Assembly: GCA_021833045.1 (NCBI GenBank)
Contig: JAKBGP010000001.1
Location: forward strand, 1-58,851
Reading direction: 5' to 3'
Source of the DNA: Thermoplasmata archaeon
GTDB taxonomy: Archaea > Thermoplasmatota > Thermoplasmata > Thermoplasmatales > Thermoplasmataceae
DNA: 58,851 nucleotides
The notes under the pieces were generated by a model. That model did not search any database. It was not told where the DNA came from and saw nothing but the letters and a program-made list of their open reading frames with translations. Shown here in pieces: positions 8,200-15,917 of the stretch. The translations under genes were made by a program, and so were the position numbers. Numbering within the stretch: position 1 is the stretch's first letter; each line of letters opens with the position of its first letter.

Positions 8200-8857
8200 T
8201 TATTTCACCTTTTTTACTTTTCAAAAATTCTGTAATTCTGTCCGTGAGTCCTGTTGCGTGTGCCTCACTTTCTATTAGAGCTATTGCCTCTGAAGCGACA
8301 ATCACATTTTCTGGGAGTCCATCTATCCAAATGAGCCCATTCTGTCCTATGACAATCCTTGTGAATGTTGCATCCTTGACCATATTGACCATAGAACCGT
8401 TCTTTCCTATGATTCTTGGTACCTTTGGAGCTGGAATTGCCATTATGTGGCCTCCTTCCAGCTTTCTTAATCCAATTCCAGGTTCCTTCAGCGTAATCCA
8501 GCTTTCCTTTATTTCGTTTACATTCATTACCTTGGCATACACATAGTCACCAGTTGTTAGGAATTTCTTCAGGTCTCCAGATATGGTTCTCCAAGGTGTA
8601 TCATTCATGTGAAGCATTGTCATGTAAGGCGATTTTATGTCCACTGTCCACATTGATGGACCTACTTCCATTATCTTTCCTATTACCTTGTCACCACGCC
8701 TTGGGAAATAGCTGCCATTAAACGGTACTATGTCTATATACTCCTCTCCTTTCTGAATCACTCCAAAATACTGTGAAGTTAACTTCCCGTCAGCACATCT
8801 GTGCACGCCATTTCTTGGTTTAAGGTTTCCTGGATCAATATCATCTCCCGGAAACAC
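8183..8857 (-). CDS. rrp4: Exosome complex RNA-binding protein Rrp4 (S1 and KH domains)
   Basis: A 224-residue cap subunit of the exosome. The N-terminal domain opens FPGDDIDPG. An S1 domain follows (GDKVIGKIMEVGPSMWTVDI...LTTGDYVYAKV) and then a KH domain (VPRIIGKNGSMVNMV with the GKNG loop). It channels RNA into the Rrp41-Rrp42 ring. The frame is closed upstream by a TGA eleven codons before the first usable start, so the GTG at 8857 is the only standard start. No good Shine-Dalgarno site precedes it. Expression may come from read-through from SBDS or from a TATA-like box near 8971. Confidence 0.93.
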   Translation of the reverse strand: MFPGDDIDPGNLKPRNGVHRCADGKLTSQYFGVIQKGEEYIDIVPFNGSYFPRRGDKVIGKIMEVGPSMWTVDIKSPYMTMLHMNDTPWRTISGDLKKFLTTGDYVYAKVMNVNEIKESWITLKEPGIGLRKLEGGHIMAIPAPKVPRIIGKNGSMVNMVKDATFTRIVIGQNGLIWIDGLPENVIVASEAIALIESEAHATGLTDRITEFLKSKKGEINGNTQ

Positions 8858-8966
8858 AATCTCTTTTATCTCTCTCGTCTTAAATCACATCCTTTATTTC
8901 TCATCGTAATTAATACGTTTTGTATTTTGTCTATTTCATCTCTCTTTAACAGGGCAATGAAAACTT

Positions 8967-8975
8967 CTTATATAT
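8967..8975 (-). promoter_or_regulatory. Possible internal promoter ahead of rrp4
   Basis: AATATATAAG on the minus strand, in the 164-base gap between the SBDS gene and rrp4. It would place a transcript start near 8945 with a leader of about 90 nt before the rrp4 GTG. Confidence 0.3.
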
Positions 8976-9021
8976 TGTTTCTTTAATTTTTTCAACTGAA
9001 CTATAAAGAAATTTATTTCCC

Positions 9022-9711
9022 TTATATTTTTCTTATATCTATATCGTCCTTACCCTTTCTCCCCAGAGATGATATTATATCTCCATACATACCCGCAGGC
9101 ACTTCAATAACACACATCCAGTTACCATCCTTGCCCCACTCTTCCTTTAGTATTTGCCCTTCATGGCTTATATCGCCATACATTCTCCCGTAGGCATCAC
9201 CCCTGACCTTTATTGCAAGCTTTACTTTCTCCATTCTTATGGGTATAATTGGCTTTAATTCCTTCAGTACCATGTTTATCTGTTCGTTCACTGGTTTAAA
9301 TGGATCTATATGGATCTTTGCCTCTTCCATTGCAGCTTCAATCCTTGCCGGTGGGTTAGGAGCATTTGTTTGTGGATTTATGCTTTCTCTTGATATTGTA
9401 TTTATAATGATCTTTCTCTTGGTCTCTACCATTTTATGCTTCTGTTCTGTTGTGAGCTGTATCTGTCCACGTTTTATTATTTCAGGTACTATCTTTAAGA
9501 TATCATCTGTCTTGAATACCTCTTTTATGGCTTCTTCTCCAGCCTTTTCTCCCTTTCTGGCATCCTTGAATATGTCTTCAGAGGCAAGATCATTTTCCAC
9601 GTCCAGTTTTCCTTCCCTGATTCTTTCTACTGCATCCGGATCCACCAGAATCTCAAACTTATGCCCAGCATGCTCAAGCCTTGCTATGATGGCATCATCA
9701 AGTTTTACCAT
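9022..9711 (-). CDS. Ribosome maturation protein SBDS homolog
   Basis: A 229-residue SBDS protein with the N-terminal FYSH domain (MVKLDDAIIARLEHAGHKFEILVDPD, DILKIVPEIIKRGQIQLT) followed by the helical domain II (INPQTNAPNPPARIEAAM) and the ferredoxin-like domain III. It helps release anti-association factor aIF6 from the large subunit. The ATG at 9711 is chosen: a TATA box at 9731-9740 is centred 25 nt upstream, so a longer start at 9747 would lie upstream of the transcript. It heads the superoperon, the usual place beside exosome genes. Confidence 0.94.
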   Translation of the reverse strand: MVKLDDAIIARLEHAGHKFEILVDPDAVERIREGKLDVENDLASEDIFKDARKGEKAGEEAIKEVFKTDDILKIVPEIIKRGQIQLTTEQKHKMVETKRKIIINTISRESINPQTNAPNPPARIEAAMEEAKIHIDPFKPVNEQINMVLKELKPIIPIRMEKVKLAIKVRGDAYGRMYGDISHEGQILKEEWGKDGNWMCVIEVPAGMYGDIISSLGRKGKDDIDIRKI

Positions 9712-9730
9712 GCATGCACATGCTAAACTA

Positions 9731-9740
9731 TTAAAATAAA
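9731..9740 (-). promoter_or_regulatory. TATA-like box heading the SBDS-exosome superoperon
   Basis: TTTATTTTAA on the minus strand, centred 25 nt before the ATG at 9711. It decides the SBDS start codon and predicts a leaderless mRNA. Confidence 0.6.
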
Positions 9741-9828
9741 TTTTCATAGTTGAATAGGTGGCAGATGATCATGTGAAAAGCAAAATCATGTAGCAATTGA
9801 CAAATATCAGGACAGGATATATGTGATT

Positions 9829-10134
9829 ATGTTTTGCTCAAAATGCGGATCACTTATAATACCAGGAAGAGACAAGAATATATGCCCCGTTTGTGGACAT
9901 GAGGAAAAGGGTAACAGAAAAATGGATGGAAAGGTTGTTGCAAAGAGTACTGAAAAGGATGTTGTGATGATTAAAGAGGAGGTTCATATTGAACCTCTTG
10001 ATTCGGAGGCGGTGTGCCCAAAGTGTGGAAATAAAGGTGCCTACTATGTTCTGAAGCAGACAAGGGCGGCAGATGAACCCGAGACAGCGATATATACCTG
10101 TGCTAAATGTGGTCACAGGTGGAGAGAATATTAG
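9829..10134 (+). CDS. tfs: Transcription factor S (TFIIS-like cleavage factor)
   Basis: A 101-residue protein with two zinc ribbons joined by a linker. The N-terminal ribbon is CSKCGSLIIP...CPVCG. The C-terminal ribbon is CPKCGNKGAYY, then the catalytic acidic hairpin TRAADEPETA and CAKCGHRW. The Asp-Glu pair enters the RNA polymerase pore and stimulates cleavage of backtracked RNA. A GTG at 9823 is in frame but the family starts MxFCxxCG, so ATG 9829 is preferred. It is followed by SRP54 with 12 nt between. Confidence 0.93.
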   Translation: MFCSKCGSLIIPGRDKNICPVCGHEEKGNRKMDGKVVAKSTEKDVVMIKEEVHIEPLDSEAVCPKCGNKGAYYVLKQTRAADEPETAIYTCAKCGHRWREY

Positions 10135-10146
10135 GGGTGACATGCA

Positions 10147-11508
10147 TTGGCCCTGGATAATTTATCAAGCTCACTGAGAGAAACTTTCAGGAAGATAACT
10201 GGCTCCAGTTACATTGACAAGAATGTAATTAAGGAGATGATAAGGGATATTCAGAGAGCTCTTCTTAAAGCAGACGTGAATGTCAAACTTACGCTTGATC
10301 TCAGCAGGAAGATAGAAGAACGATCAGAAAATGAGAAACCACCAGCGGGAATGACTCCACAGGACTACATTTTAAAAATTGTTTATGAGGAACTGCTCGC
10401 TATCCTGGGAAAGTCATCAAACCTGAAGATACAGCCCCAGACAATAATGCTTGTTGGTCTGTATGGTCAGGGAAAAACAACCACTGCTGGAAAGCTCGCA
10501 AGATTCTTTATAAAGAAAGGGCTTTCTACAGGATTTGTTGCCTGTGATGTACATAGGCCGGCTGCATTTGAGCAGTTAAGGACCCTGTCAGAGCAAACAG
10601 GAGCCAAGTTCTTTGGTATAAAGGGAGAGAAGAATCCAGTAAAGATATTCAATCAATCCATTGAGGAATTAAAGGATATTCAGGTAAAGATTGTTGATAC
10701 CAGTGGACGAGATTCACTGGACAGTGAACTTTTGGATGAAATCACTAAGCTAAAGAAAACTGTTAACCCTGACGAAGTTCTCCTGGTGATTGATGCAACA
10801 GTCGGTCAGCAGGCTGGACCGCAGGCTAAATCCCTAATGGATGCAACAGGTCTCACTGGTGTAATTATTACTAAAATGGATGGAACGGGAAAGGCAGGAG
10901 GAGCACTTAGCGCCGTTGCACAGACTGGAGTACCTGTCTACATGATCGGAACTGGGGAACATCTGGAGGATTTTGAAATATTCAGCCCGAAGAAATTCCT
11001 TGGAAGACTTCTTGGCATGGGAGACCCAGAAGCCTTACTTGATGTTGCACAGGAGGCAGACATAAGTGACGAAAAAGCTGAAGAGACCATGACAAAGATC
11101 ATGAGTGGAAAATTTAACCTCATGGATATGTACGATATATGGGAAAAGTTCGCGAAACCTTCACTGATGAAGAGACTTTTTGATTCAATTCCCGTTGGAA
11201 AGATGCCAAAGGGAGCAAGTAACATGCTTGACCTTGATGCAGCACAGGAAAAAATAGGTAAATATACAGTAATCCTTGATTCTATGACCTACAAAGAACT
11301 TGAGAACCCTGAAATAATAAATGCAAAGGTTATCAGAAGAGTGTCCAGAGGTTCTGGAACTCAGGAGCAGGACGTCAGAAACCTCCTGAAGGAGTTCAGG
11401 GCCATGAAGGAAAATGCCAAAATGATGAAGGGCAACCGTGCCCTTAAGAAAATGATGAGGGGGCAAATGAAGGGTAATCCTGATCTGCTAAAGGAGTTCG
11501 AGGATTAG
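10147..11508 (+). CDS. srp54: Signal recognition particle protein SRP54
   Basis: A 453-residue protein with N, G and M domains. The G domain has G1 GLYGQGKTTTAGKLA, G3 DTSGRD, G4 TKMDG and the ALSAVAQTG block. The Met-rich M domain binds 7S RNA and signal sequences (MPKGASNMLDLD, ENAKMMKGN, LKKMMRGQMKG). The start is TTG at 10147: a strong GGGGTGA at 10134-10140, formed at the tfs stop, lies 6 nt before it, and no in-frame ATG fits. An ATG at 10142 is out of frame. It directs cotranslational membrane targeting. Confidence 0.95.
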   Translation: MALDNLSSSLRETFRKITGSSYIDKNVIKEMIRDIQRALLKADVNVKLTLDLSRKIEERSENEKPPAGMTPQDYILKIVYEELLAILGKSSNLKIQPQTIMLVGLYGQGKTTTAGKLARFFIKKGLSTGFVACDVHRPAAFEQLRTLSEQTGAKFFGIKGEKNPVKIFNQSIEELKDIQVKIVDTSGRDSLDSELLDEITKLKKTVNPDEVLLVIDATVGQQAGPQAKSLMDATGLTGVIITKMDGTGKAGGALSAVAQTGVPVYMIGTGEHLEDFEIFSPKKFLGRLLGMGDPEALLDVAQEADISDEKAEETMTKIMSGKFNLMDMYDIWEKFAKPSLMKRLFDSIPVGKMPKGASNMLDLDAAQEKIGKYTVILDSMTYKELENPEIINAKVIRRVSRGSGTQEQDVRNLLKEFRAMKENAKMMKGNRALKKMMRGQMKGNPDLLKEFED

Positions 11509-12440
11509 GAATATACGGGTATCCTGTGAAGTATAGAATCAACCAGATCCATTCTTGTAAAGTCATTTTTTAGATTCATTGAGTTATATTTTTCCAGTAG
11601 TTCTTCCCTGTCCCTTGAAATTCTATCGATCAGGAACTGATTATAATCCATGGAAAATCCTATTCCTGTACCTGTGAGATTCGCCGTTCCAAGCATATTT
11701 CCTGATGCAATAATATCAGGATCAGTTTGTGGAAAGCAACTATGTTTCAGTGTACCGTACCTGAATGTAGCCTCTGCCCCTGCTACAGCCTCCTGTTCCT
11801 GATTTATCTGGAGTACTTCTCTGGAGCCCATATATATTGCTTCTATGAAAACCATATCCTTATTTATGGCAACCCTGAAACTTTCCACAGGAAATTTCCC
11901 AAGTTTTCCCCTTGAATAAACTGAACGCGATCTGGTAAATTTACAATTTTTATCATGCCTGATCGAACTCTCCTCAGGATTTCCAGTTGCAAGGATTATC
12001 TTTCCTATTTCAGCAGATGTATCCTTTCCTTCCCTTTTCAGATTTACCCTCAGCCTGCCCTTTTCAGCAAGATTATATGTATTCATTGTTGATGCTATGC
12101 TGATTTTTCCACCAATCTGAGAGAGATCGGTTGCCATCTGACGCACAATCTTTTCCCTGTCCATGCTTACTATTTTTTTTTCAGCGGAAAGAGAAATTTC
12201 TTCCTCAGAATTCTCATCTTTGATAATTATGGATGAGAAAATTCCGTTTACATGTTCTTCATAACTCCTGAAATATTGGTTGAATACACTGAGGGAAATG
12301 AAACAACTTCCAGAAACAGGATATCCAAGATCCATAGACCTGTCTATGTTAAGTGTTTTGAAACCTTTTTTTGTGAGCTCCATTCCAATGTTGATTCCTG
12401 TTATTCCAGAACCTATAATCAGGAAATCATAACCTTCCAT
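11505..12440 (-). CDS. FAD-dependent oxidoreductase of the geranylgeranyl-reductase/lycopene-cyclase type
   Basis: About 311 residues from the ATG at 12440. The N-terminal Rossmann motif is FLIIGSGITGINIGMEL, with an acidic residue ending the second strand (NIDRSMD), then PVSGSCF. A C-terminal flavoprotein block is SGNMLGTANLTGTGIGFSMD. The fold resembles geranylgeranyl-reductase-like flavoproteins, which saturate isoprenoid chains, but the sequence is divergent and the substrate is unknown. A second, more canonical family member lies at 51671. The start follows a TATA box about 26 nt upstream; an in-frame start at 12518 would cross the divergent promoter. It converges on srp54, and the two stops overlap. 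Confidence 0.7.
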   Translation of the reverse strand: MEGYDFLIIGSGITGINIGMELTKKGFKTLNIDRSMDLGYPVSGSCFISLSVFNQYFRSYEEHVNGIFSSIIIKDENSEEEISLSAEKKIVSMDREKIVRQMATDLSQIGGKISIASTMNTYNLAEKGRLRVNLKREGKDTSAEIGKIILATGNPEESSIRHDKNCKFTRSRSVYSRGKLGKFPVESFRVAINKDMVFIEAIYMGSREVLQINQEQEAVAGAEATFRYGTLKHSCFPQTDPDIIASGNMLGTANLTGTGIGFSMDYNQFLIDRISRDREELLEKYNSMNLKNDFTRMDLVDSILHRIPVYS

Positions 12441-12460
12441 GGGTCTGTATGCACTTAACT

Positions 12461-12480
12461 TAATAAATAGTTTATATTTA
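12461..12480. promoter_or_regulatory. Shared divergent promoter core (FAD reductase / endonuclease III)
   Basis: Start codons at 12440 (minus) and 12488 (plus) are 47 bases apart. The AT-rich block TAATAAATAG-TTTATATTTA between them supplies a TATA box at about the right distance for each, so the two leaderless transcripts would compete for overlapping TBP sites. Confidence 0.5.
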
Positions 12481-12487
12481 CATTTCC

Positions 12488-13174
12488 ATGGTTTCCAATA
12501 AAGGAGATGATAAGGCAAACGTTTCCAGAATTATTGAACTTATGGAACAGCAAAGCCCACCGCACCACTTTGAGTTCTCTGATCCCTTCTGGGTTCTTAT
12601 TACCACCATAATGTCCCACAGAACGAAAGACGAGGTTACGGATAAGGCAGCAAGAGGTCTGTATGAAAGGTATCATGACTGTAATGGATTATCAAAAGCT
12701 GAGTATGATGATGTTTTAACCATCATTAATAAGGTCGGCTTTAAAACTGTAAAGGCTGCAAGAGTTATAGAGGCAGCAAAGTATCTTAAGAATAAGTATA
12801 ACTGTCAGGTTCCAAGATCAATTGAAGAACTTACCGAGATTAAGGGTGTTGGTAGGAAGACTGCGAATGTGGTTTTATCTGATGGCTTTGGAATACCGGC
12901 AATCGCGGTTGATACCCATGTGCAGAGAATAAGCACGAGGATTGGGTGGTCTGATTCCAGTGACCCAGATGTTACTGAAATGAAATTGAGGTCTCTTATT
13001 CCAGAAAAACTTTGGTTAGGTCTGAATCCCATGATGGTAGAGTTCGGCAAGAACATATGCAGGCCGGTAGGACCAAAATGCGAACAGTGTAATGTTTCAG
13101 AATACTGTAAGTTTTTTAAAACTCAAAAAAAGAAGAAAGATGAAATGAAAAAGTCACAAACTGGAAAAAACTGA
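12488..13174 (+). CDS. nth: Endonuclease III (DNA glycosylase/AP lyase)
   Basis: A 228-residue base-excision repair enzyme removing oxidised pyrimidines. The helix-hairpin-helix is LTEIKGVGRKTANVVL, with catalytic Lys124. Catalytic Asp142 lies in VDTHVQRIS. The [4Fe-4S] ligands are C-x6-C-x2-C-x5-C in CRPVGPKCEQCNVSEYC. A Lys-rich tail follows. The length is slightly above the bacterial norm. The stop lies 1 nt from the converging SDR gene. Confidence 0.95.
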   Translation: MVSNKGDDKANVSRIIELMEQQSPPHHFEFSDPFWVLITTIMSHRTKDEVTDKAARGLYERYHDCNGLSKAEYDDVLTIINKVGFKTVKAARVIEAAKYLKNKYNCQVPRSIEELTEIKGVGRKTANVVLSDGFGIPAIAVDTHVQRISTRIGWSDSSDPDVTEMKLRSLIPEKLWLGLNPMMVEFGKNICRPVGPKCEQCNVSEYCKFFKTQKKKKDEMKKSQTGKN

Positions 13175-13175
13175 T

Positions 13176-13943
13176 TTAGATAGAATGGGTAAGATTATCC
13201 TTTCTACCCCCATCTATCACAAGAACCTGTCCATTCATGAATTCTGATACATCTGATAAAAGATATGCAACAAGCTCCGCCACATCTTCTGGCTTTCCGG
13301 TTCTTTTTACTGTTGACCTGGAAATGAAGCTTTCCTCCAGTTCTTTTACCTCTTCGCCTGTCTTTCCTCCTACTGTAAGGTCCGTTTTGATCCATCCTGG
13401 GGCAACAGCATTTGCACGGATTCCATATGATTCAAACTCTAGGGCCATTCTTTTTGTCAGCATAATGAGAGCAGCCTTTGATACAGAGTAGAATGTTGTA
13501 TTCATTGCTGCGGTTCCAACACCTGCATTGGAGGCTATATTAACTATAGTTCCCCTGTTCAACTTCAGGTCATTAAGTGTTTCCAGAACCACATATACAG
13601 GACCTTTAAGGTTTGTGTCCATGATCTGTTGATATTTTTCTTCCTCAAATTTCTCGAAGGGAAATAGATGCCAGATGCCAGCATCATTTACAATTCCACT
13701 CAGTGTGCCAATTTTCTCGTGGATATCTTTCACCATCATTCTTATCTGCTCCCGATCAGTTACATCAACATGGAATGGGTGGATGTTACTGTAAGCATTT
13801 GATAATTCTTTAGCCTGTTTTTCTGATTTGTTGTATGTTATTGCAACAGTATATCCCGATTCTGCTAATTTAATTGCAATAGCCCTTCCTATTCCCTTAG
13901 AACCTCCAGTTACCAGTATTATTTTTTCGCTCTTATCTGTCAT
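13176..13943 (-). CDS. Short-chain dehydrogenase/reductase (SDR)
   Basis: A 255-residue classical SDR. The cofactor motif is VTGGSKGIG (residues 11-19), and an Asn-Asp-Ala-Gly stands in place of the common NNAG. The catalytic Ser138 (NIAS), Tyr152 and Lys156 (YSVSK) are all present. The C-terminus is INGG-like (MNGQVLVIDGG). Such enzymes reduce 3-oxoacyl thioesters or oxidise sugars (Thermoplasma has SDR aldohexose dehydrogenases); the substrate cannot be told from sequence. It is monocistronic and converges on nth. Confidence 0.88.
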   Translation of the reverse strand: MTDKSEKIILVTGGSKGIGRAIAIKLAESGYTVAITYNKSEKQAKELSNAYSNIHPFHVDVTDREQIRMMVKDIHEKIGTLSGIVNDAGIWHLFPFEKFEEEKYQQIMDTNLKGPVYVVLETLNDLKLNRGTIVNIASNAGVGTAAMNTTFYSVSKAALIMLTKRMALEFESYGIRANAVAPGWIKTDLTVGGKTGEEVKELEESFISRSTVKRTGKPEDVAELVAYLLSDVSEFMNGQVLVIDGGRKDNLTHSI

Positions 13944-14051
13944 AATTCATAATGCTAAATGGAAATTCAATATTTTGGATCAATTGTGGAAAAATAATCT
14001 AACTCTACTAAGATGATATTGTTTTATTTATAACTCCTATTACGGATAAAA

Positions 14052-14408
14052 CTATGCGGGCTCATATAGATCCATTTCGTTTCCATCAGGATCCATAAAC
14101 GCTGCCTCCTTTCCACCCCATGGAACATTCTCTATTTCTCTGACGAACCTTACTCCTGAATTTTTTAATCTTCTTACTTCTTTTTCAATATCTTCTGTAA
14201 CAAAATGGATATTTAGTGGTCCTGTTTGTATGCCTTTGAAACCGCCATGAAGAGAAAATGTGATGTTTGCGAGCCTAAATGTTACAAAATTAGAATTTTC
14301 TTCGTTGGAAGGACTTTGTTCCTTAAGGCCAAGCTTATCCCTGTAGAAGCTCTTACATTCGCCGAAATTTTTAACAAACAATATAATTGGTTCAATCTTA
14401 TTTATCAT
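14052..14408 (-). CDS. VOC (glyoxalase/bleomycin-resistance fold) protein
   Basis: A 118-residue protein with paired beta-alpha-beta-beta-beta modules: KIEPIILFVKNFGECKSFYRDKLG at the start, LNIHFVTEDIEKEVRRL in the second module, and a terminal DPDGNEMDLYEP strand carrying the conserved metal-ligand Glu. Family members include lyases, dioxygenases and binding proteins; no specific reaction can be inferred. A single gene. Confidence 0.85.
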   Translation of the reverse strand: MINKIEPIILFVKNFGECKSFYRDKLGLKEQSPSNEENSNFVTFRLANITFSLHGGFKGIQTGPLNIHFVTEDIEKEVRRLKNSGVRFVREIENVPWGGKEAAFMDPDGNEMDLYEPA

Positions 14409-14511
14409 ACGTATACCCTATGTATAAACTATTCATAGACTAATAATTTTACCAATAAATTTGATGTGATCGACTTTTTTCAGTTTTCTCTTTATGCTTC
14501 ATTGGGATTAA

Positions 14512-15123
14512 TCAGGATAAGCTATTGATCACTTCGCCATGCCCTGAGATAAGACAGTTGGCTGCAGTCTTTTTTATAAGCGCTTCAAGAGCTTTTCTGT
14601 TGGCAATTTCCTTTGTTCTTCCATCGTCTGGCATAATATTGGCAGGAAAGTAGTTTATCTTTCCATTGACTCCCCATGCGGAATCTCCAAGAATTAGGAA
14701 GTTTTCAAACTCAAGTTCCATTTCATCAACTACAATATCGCCGTTTTCTGTCATTGGTCTCATATGGTGAGGCTTTATTCCAATTGGTAATTTCGTGTGT
14801 TCATTGTATCTTTTTGCCCAGTCCAGATGAAGAGATTTTATTTCCCTCTCTTTTTCATCATTCTCTGTGATTTCTGGAATGTATAATTCAATACCCAGTC
14901 GCCTGGCAAGAATGTTACTTCCCCTTGAATGCGCAGGACTGGTCATTATTACGCACTCAGGTTTTTCCAGTGTCTTGATTGCCTCAACTAATCCTGGAAC
15001 CATTGGCGGATCTATTATAACAATAGAATCTCCCTTCAGAAGCATCGTGCCATATTGATCTATTCCCAGCTCTGGATCATTTGATCTCCATCTAAATATG
15101 TTCCTTGAAACAGGTATTAACAT
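14512..15123 (-). CDS. Metallo-beta-lactamase-fold protein with a degenerate metal site
   Basis: A 203-residue protein with the fold's strand order: YGTMLLKGDSIVIIDPPMVP, then the position of the HxHxDH metal loop, which here reads TSPAHSRGSNIL with only one His. Later come FLILGDSAWG (the Asp strand) and a terminal CLISGHGEVI with one His. With most zinc ligands gone, hydrolase activity is doubtful; binding or a changed reaction is possible. The start is supported by a TATA box at 15144-15154, centred 26 nt upstream. A single gene at the edge of the accessory patch. Confidence 0.65.
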   Translation of the reverse strand: MLIPVSRNIFRWRSNDPELGIDQYGTMLLKGDSIVIIDPPMVPGLVEAIKTLEKPECVIMTSPAHSRGSNILARRLGIELYIPEITENDEKEREIKSLHLDWAKRYNEHTKLPIGIKPHHMRPMTENGDIVVDEMELEFENFLILGDSAWGVNGKINYFPANIMPDDGRTKEIANRKALEALIKKTAANCLISGHGEVINSLS

Positions 15124-15143
15124 GTGCTCTTAATAGCAAAATC

Positions 15144-15154
15144 TAATTATAAAC
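15144..15154 (-). promoter_or_regulatory. TATA-like box for the gene starting at 15123
   Basis: GTTTATAATTA on the minus strand, centred 26 nt before the ATG. Confidence 0.5.
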
Positions 15155-15240
15155 TAATTGCTTATTTTAAGTGATTAGATCGTCTCACAGTTCATGAAAT
15201 GTCATACAGACATCGACCAATATCTATTTGATAATAGTTT

Positions 15241-15267
15241 TGGGATATGCCGTCCCAACATATCCCA
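15241..15267. repeat. Perfect 9-bp inverted repeat, possible insertion-sequence end
   Basis: TGGGATATG and CATATCCCA flank a 9-base spacer, upstream of the transposase remnant. The same TGGGATATGCC string occurs at 46503-46513 in another decayed region. Confidence 0.4.
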
Positions 15268-15409
15268 CTGATCATACGCATATTATAGAGAATATTGTTT
15301 CGCCATATGAAAAAAATAAAGTATAGTAAAAAACATATCATAAAGATAGTTTTATTACTGAATATATTTGGGGTATCATACAAATCAGCAAGGATATTAT
15401 TTATATTGC

Positions 15410-15766
15410 ATATTCAGCTTACGATACAGGAGAAATATCCGAGTATATATTTGAGAATACACATTCCATACAGGTTATTACACCAATTGGAGAGGAGATA
15501 TTATATCTGATAGATTAACAGTTAACAAAAAGAAATAAATAAATCTTAGAAAGGGATATTCTTCTTTATATTCCTTAAGATGGGAGAAAGAAAGAACATT
15601 TTCCATATTAGAGGAGATCAAGTATGCTGAAAATATCTCATACACGCGTAACAGATCATATAATCACGCAATAGGTTTTAAGTTCATTGCATACAATCTA
15701 ATGGTAATATCAAACATTGAATCTGGAGAAAGGCCAAGGAAGATTAAGGGTACCTTCAGTTGTTGA
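15410..15766 (+). pseudogene. DDE transposase remnant
   Basis: Two frames carry recognisable transposase pieces. Around 15414-15510 the translation AYDTGEISEYIFENTHSIQV resembles the third catalytic-region strand and following helix of IS4/IS5-like DDE transposases. From about 15538 to the TGA at 15766 another frame reads YSLRWEKERTFSILEEIKY and then NHAIGFKFIAYNLMVISN, ending GERPRKIKG. That is the C-terminal catalytic-Glu helix (RW-x-x-E-R-x-F) and tail. Stops and frameshifts separate the pieces and the N-terminal half is unrecognisable, so the element is dead. It marks an old insertion between the beta-lactamase-fold gene and the unknown operon. Confidence 0.7.
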
Positions 15767-15887
15767 AATATGAGACGCTCTATTTAATTGAATCTGTTGT
15801 TTGAATTGATACAAACATTATTGAAAAAATCTTTTGTCTAAGTCTTATCTTTAATTTGGAAATACCATCCTGATTTAAAGCGACAAC

Positions 15888-15897
15888 TTTAAATAAA
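15888..15897 (+). promoter_or_regulatory. TATA-like box for the unknown three-gene operon
   Basis: TTTAAATAAA centred about 25 nt before the ATG at 15918; predicts a leaderless first gene. Confidence 0.55.
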
Positions 15898-15917
15898 GAA
15901 TTCTTCTCATTCTCTTT

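Noticed and set aside
8858..9021. Short minus-strand frame (ALLKRDEIDKIQNVL...) between SBDS and rrp4
   Set aside because: It has no standard start codon after its upstream stop except one near its end, and ends just before rrp4. Treated as leader sequence.
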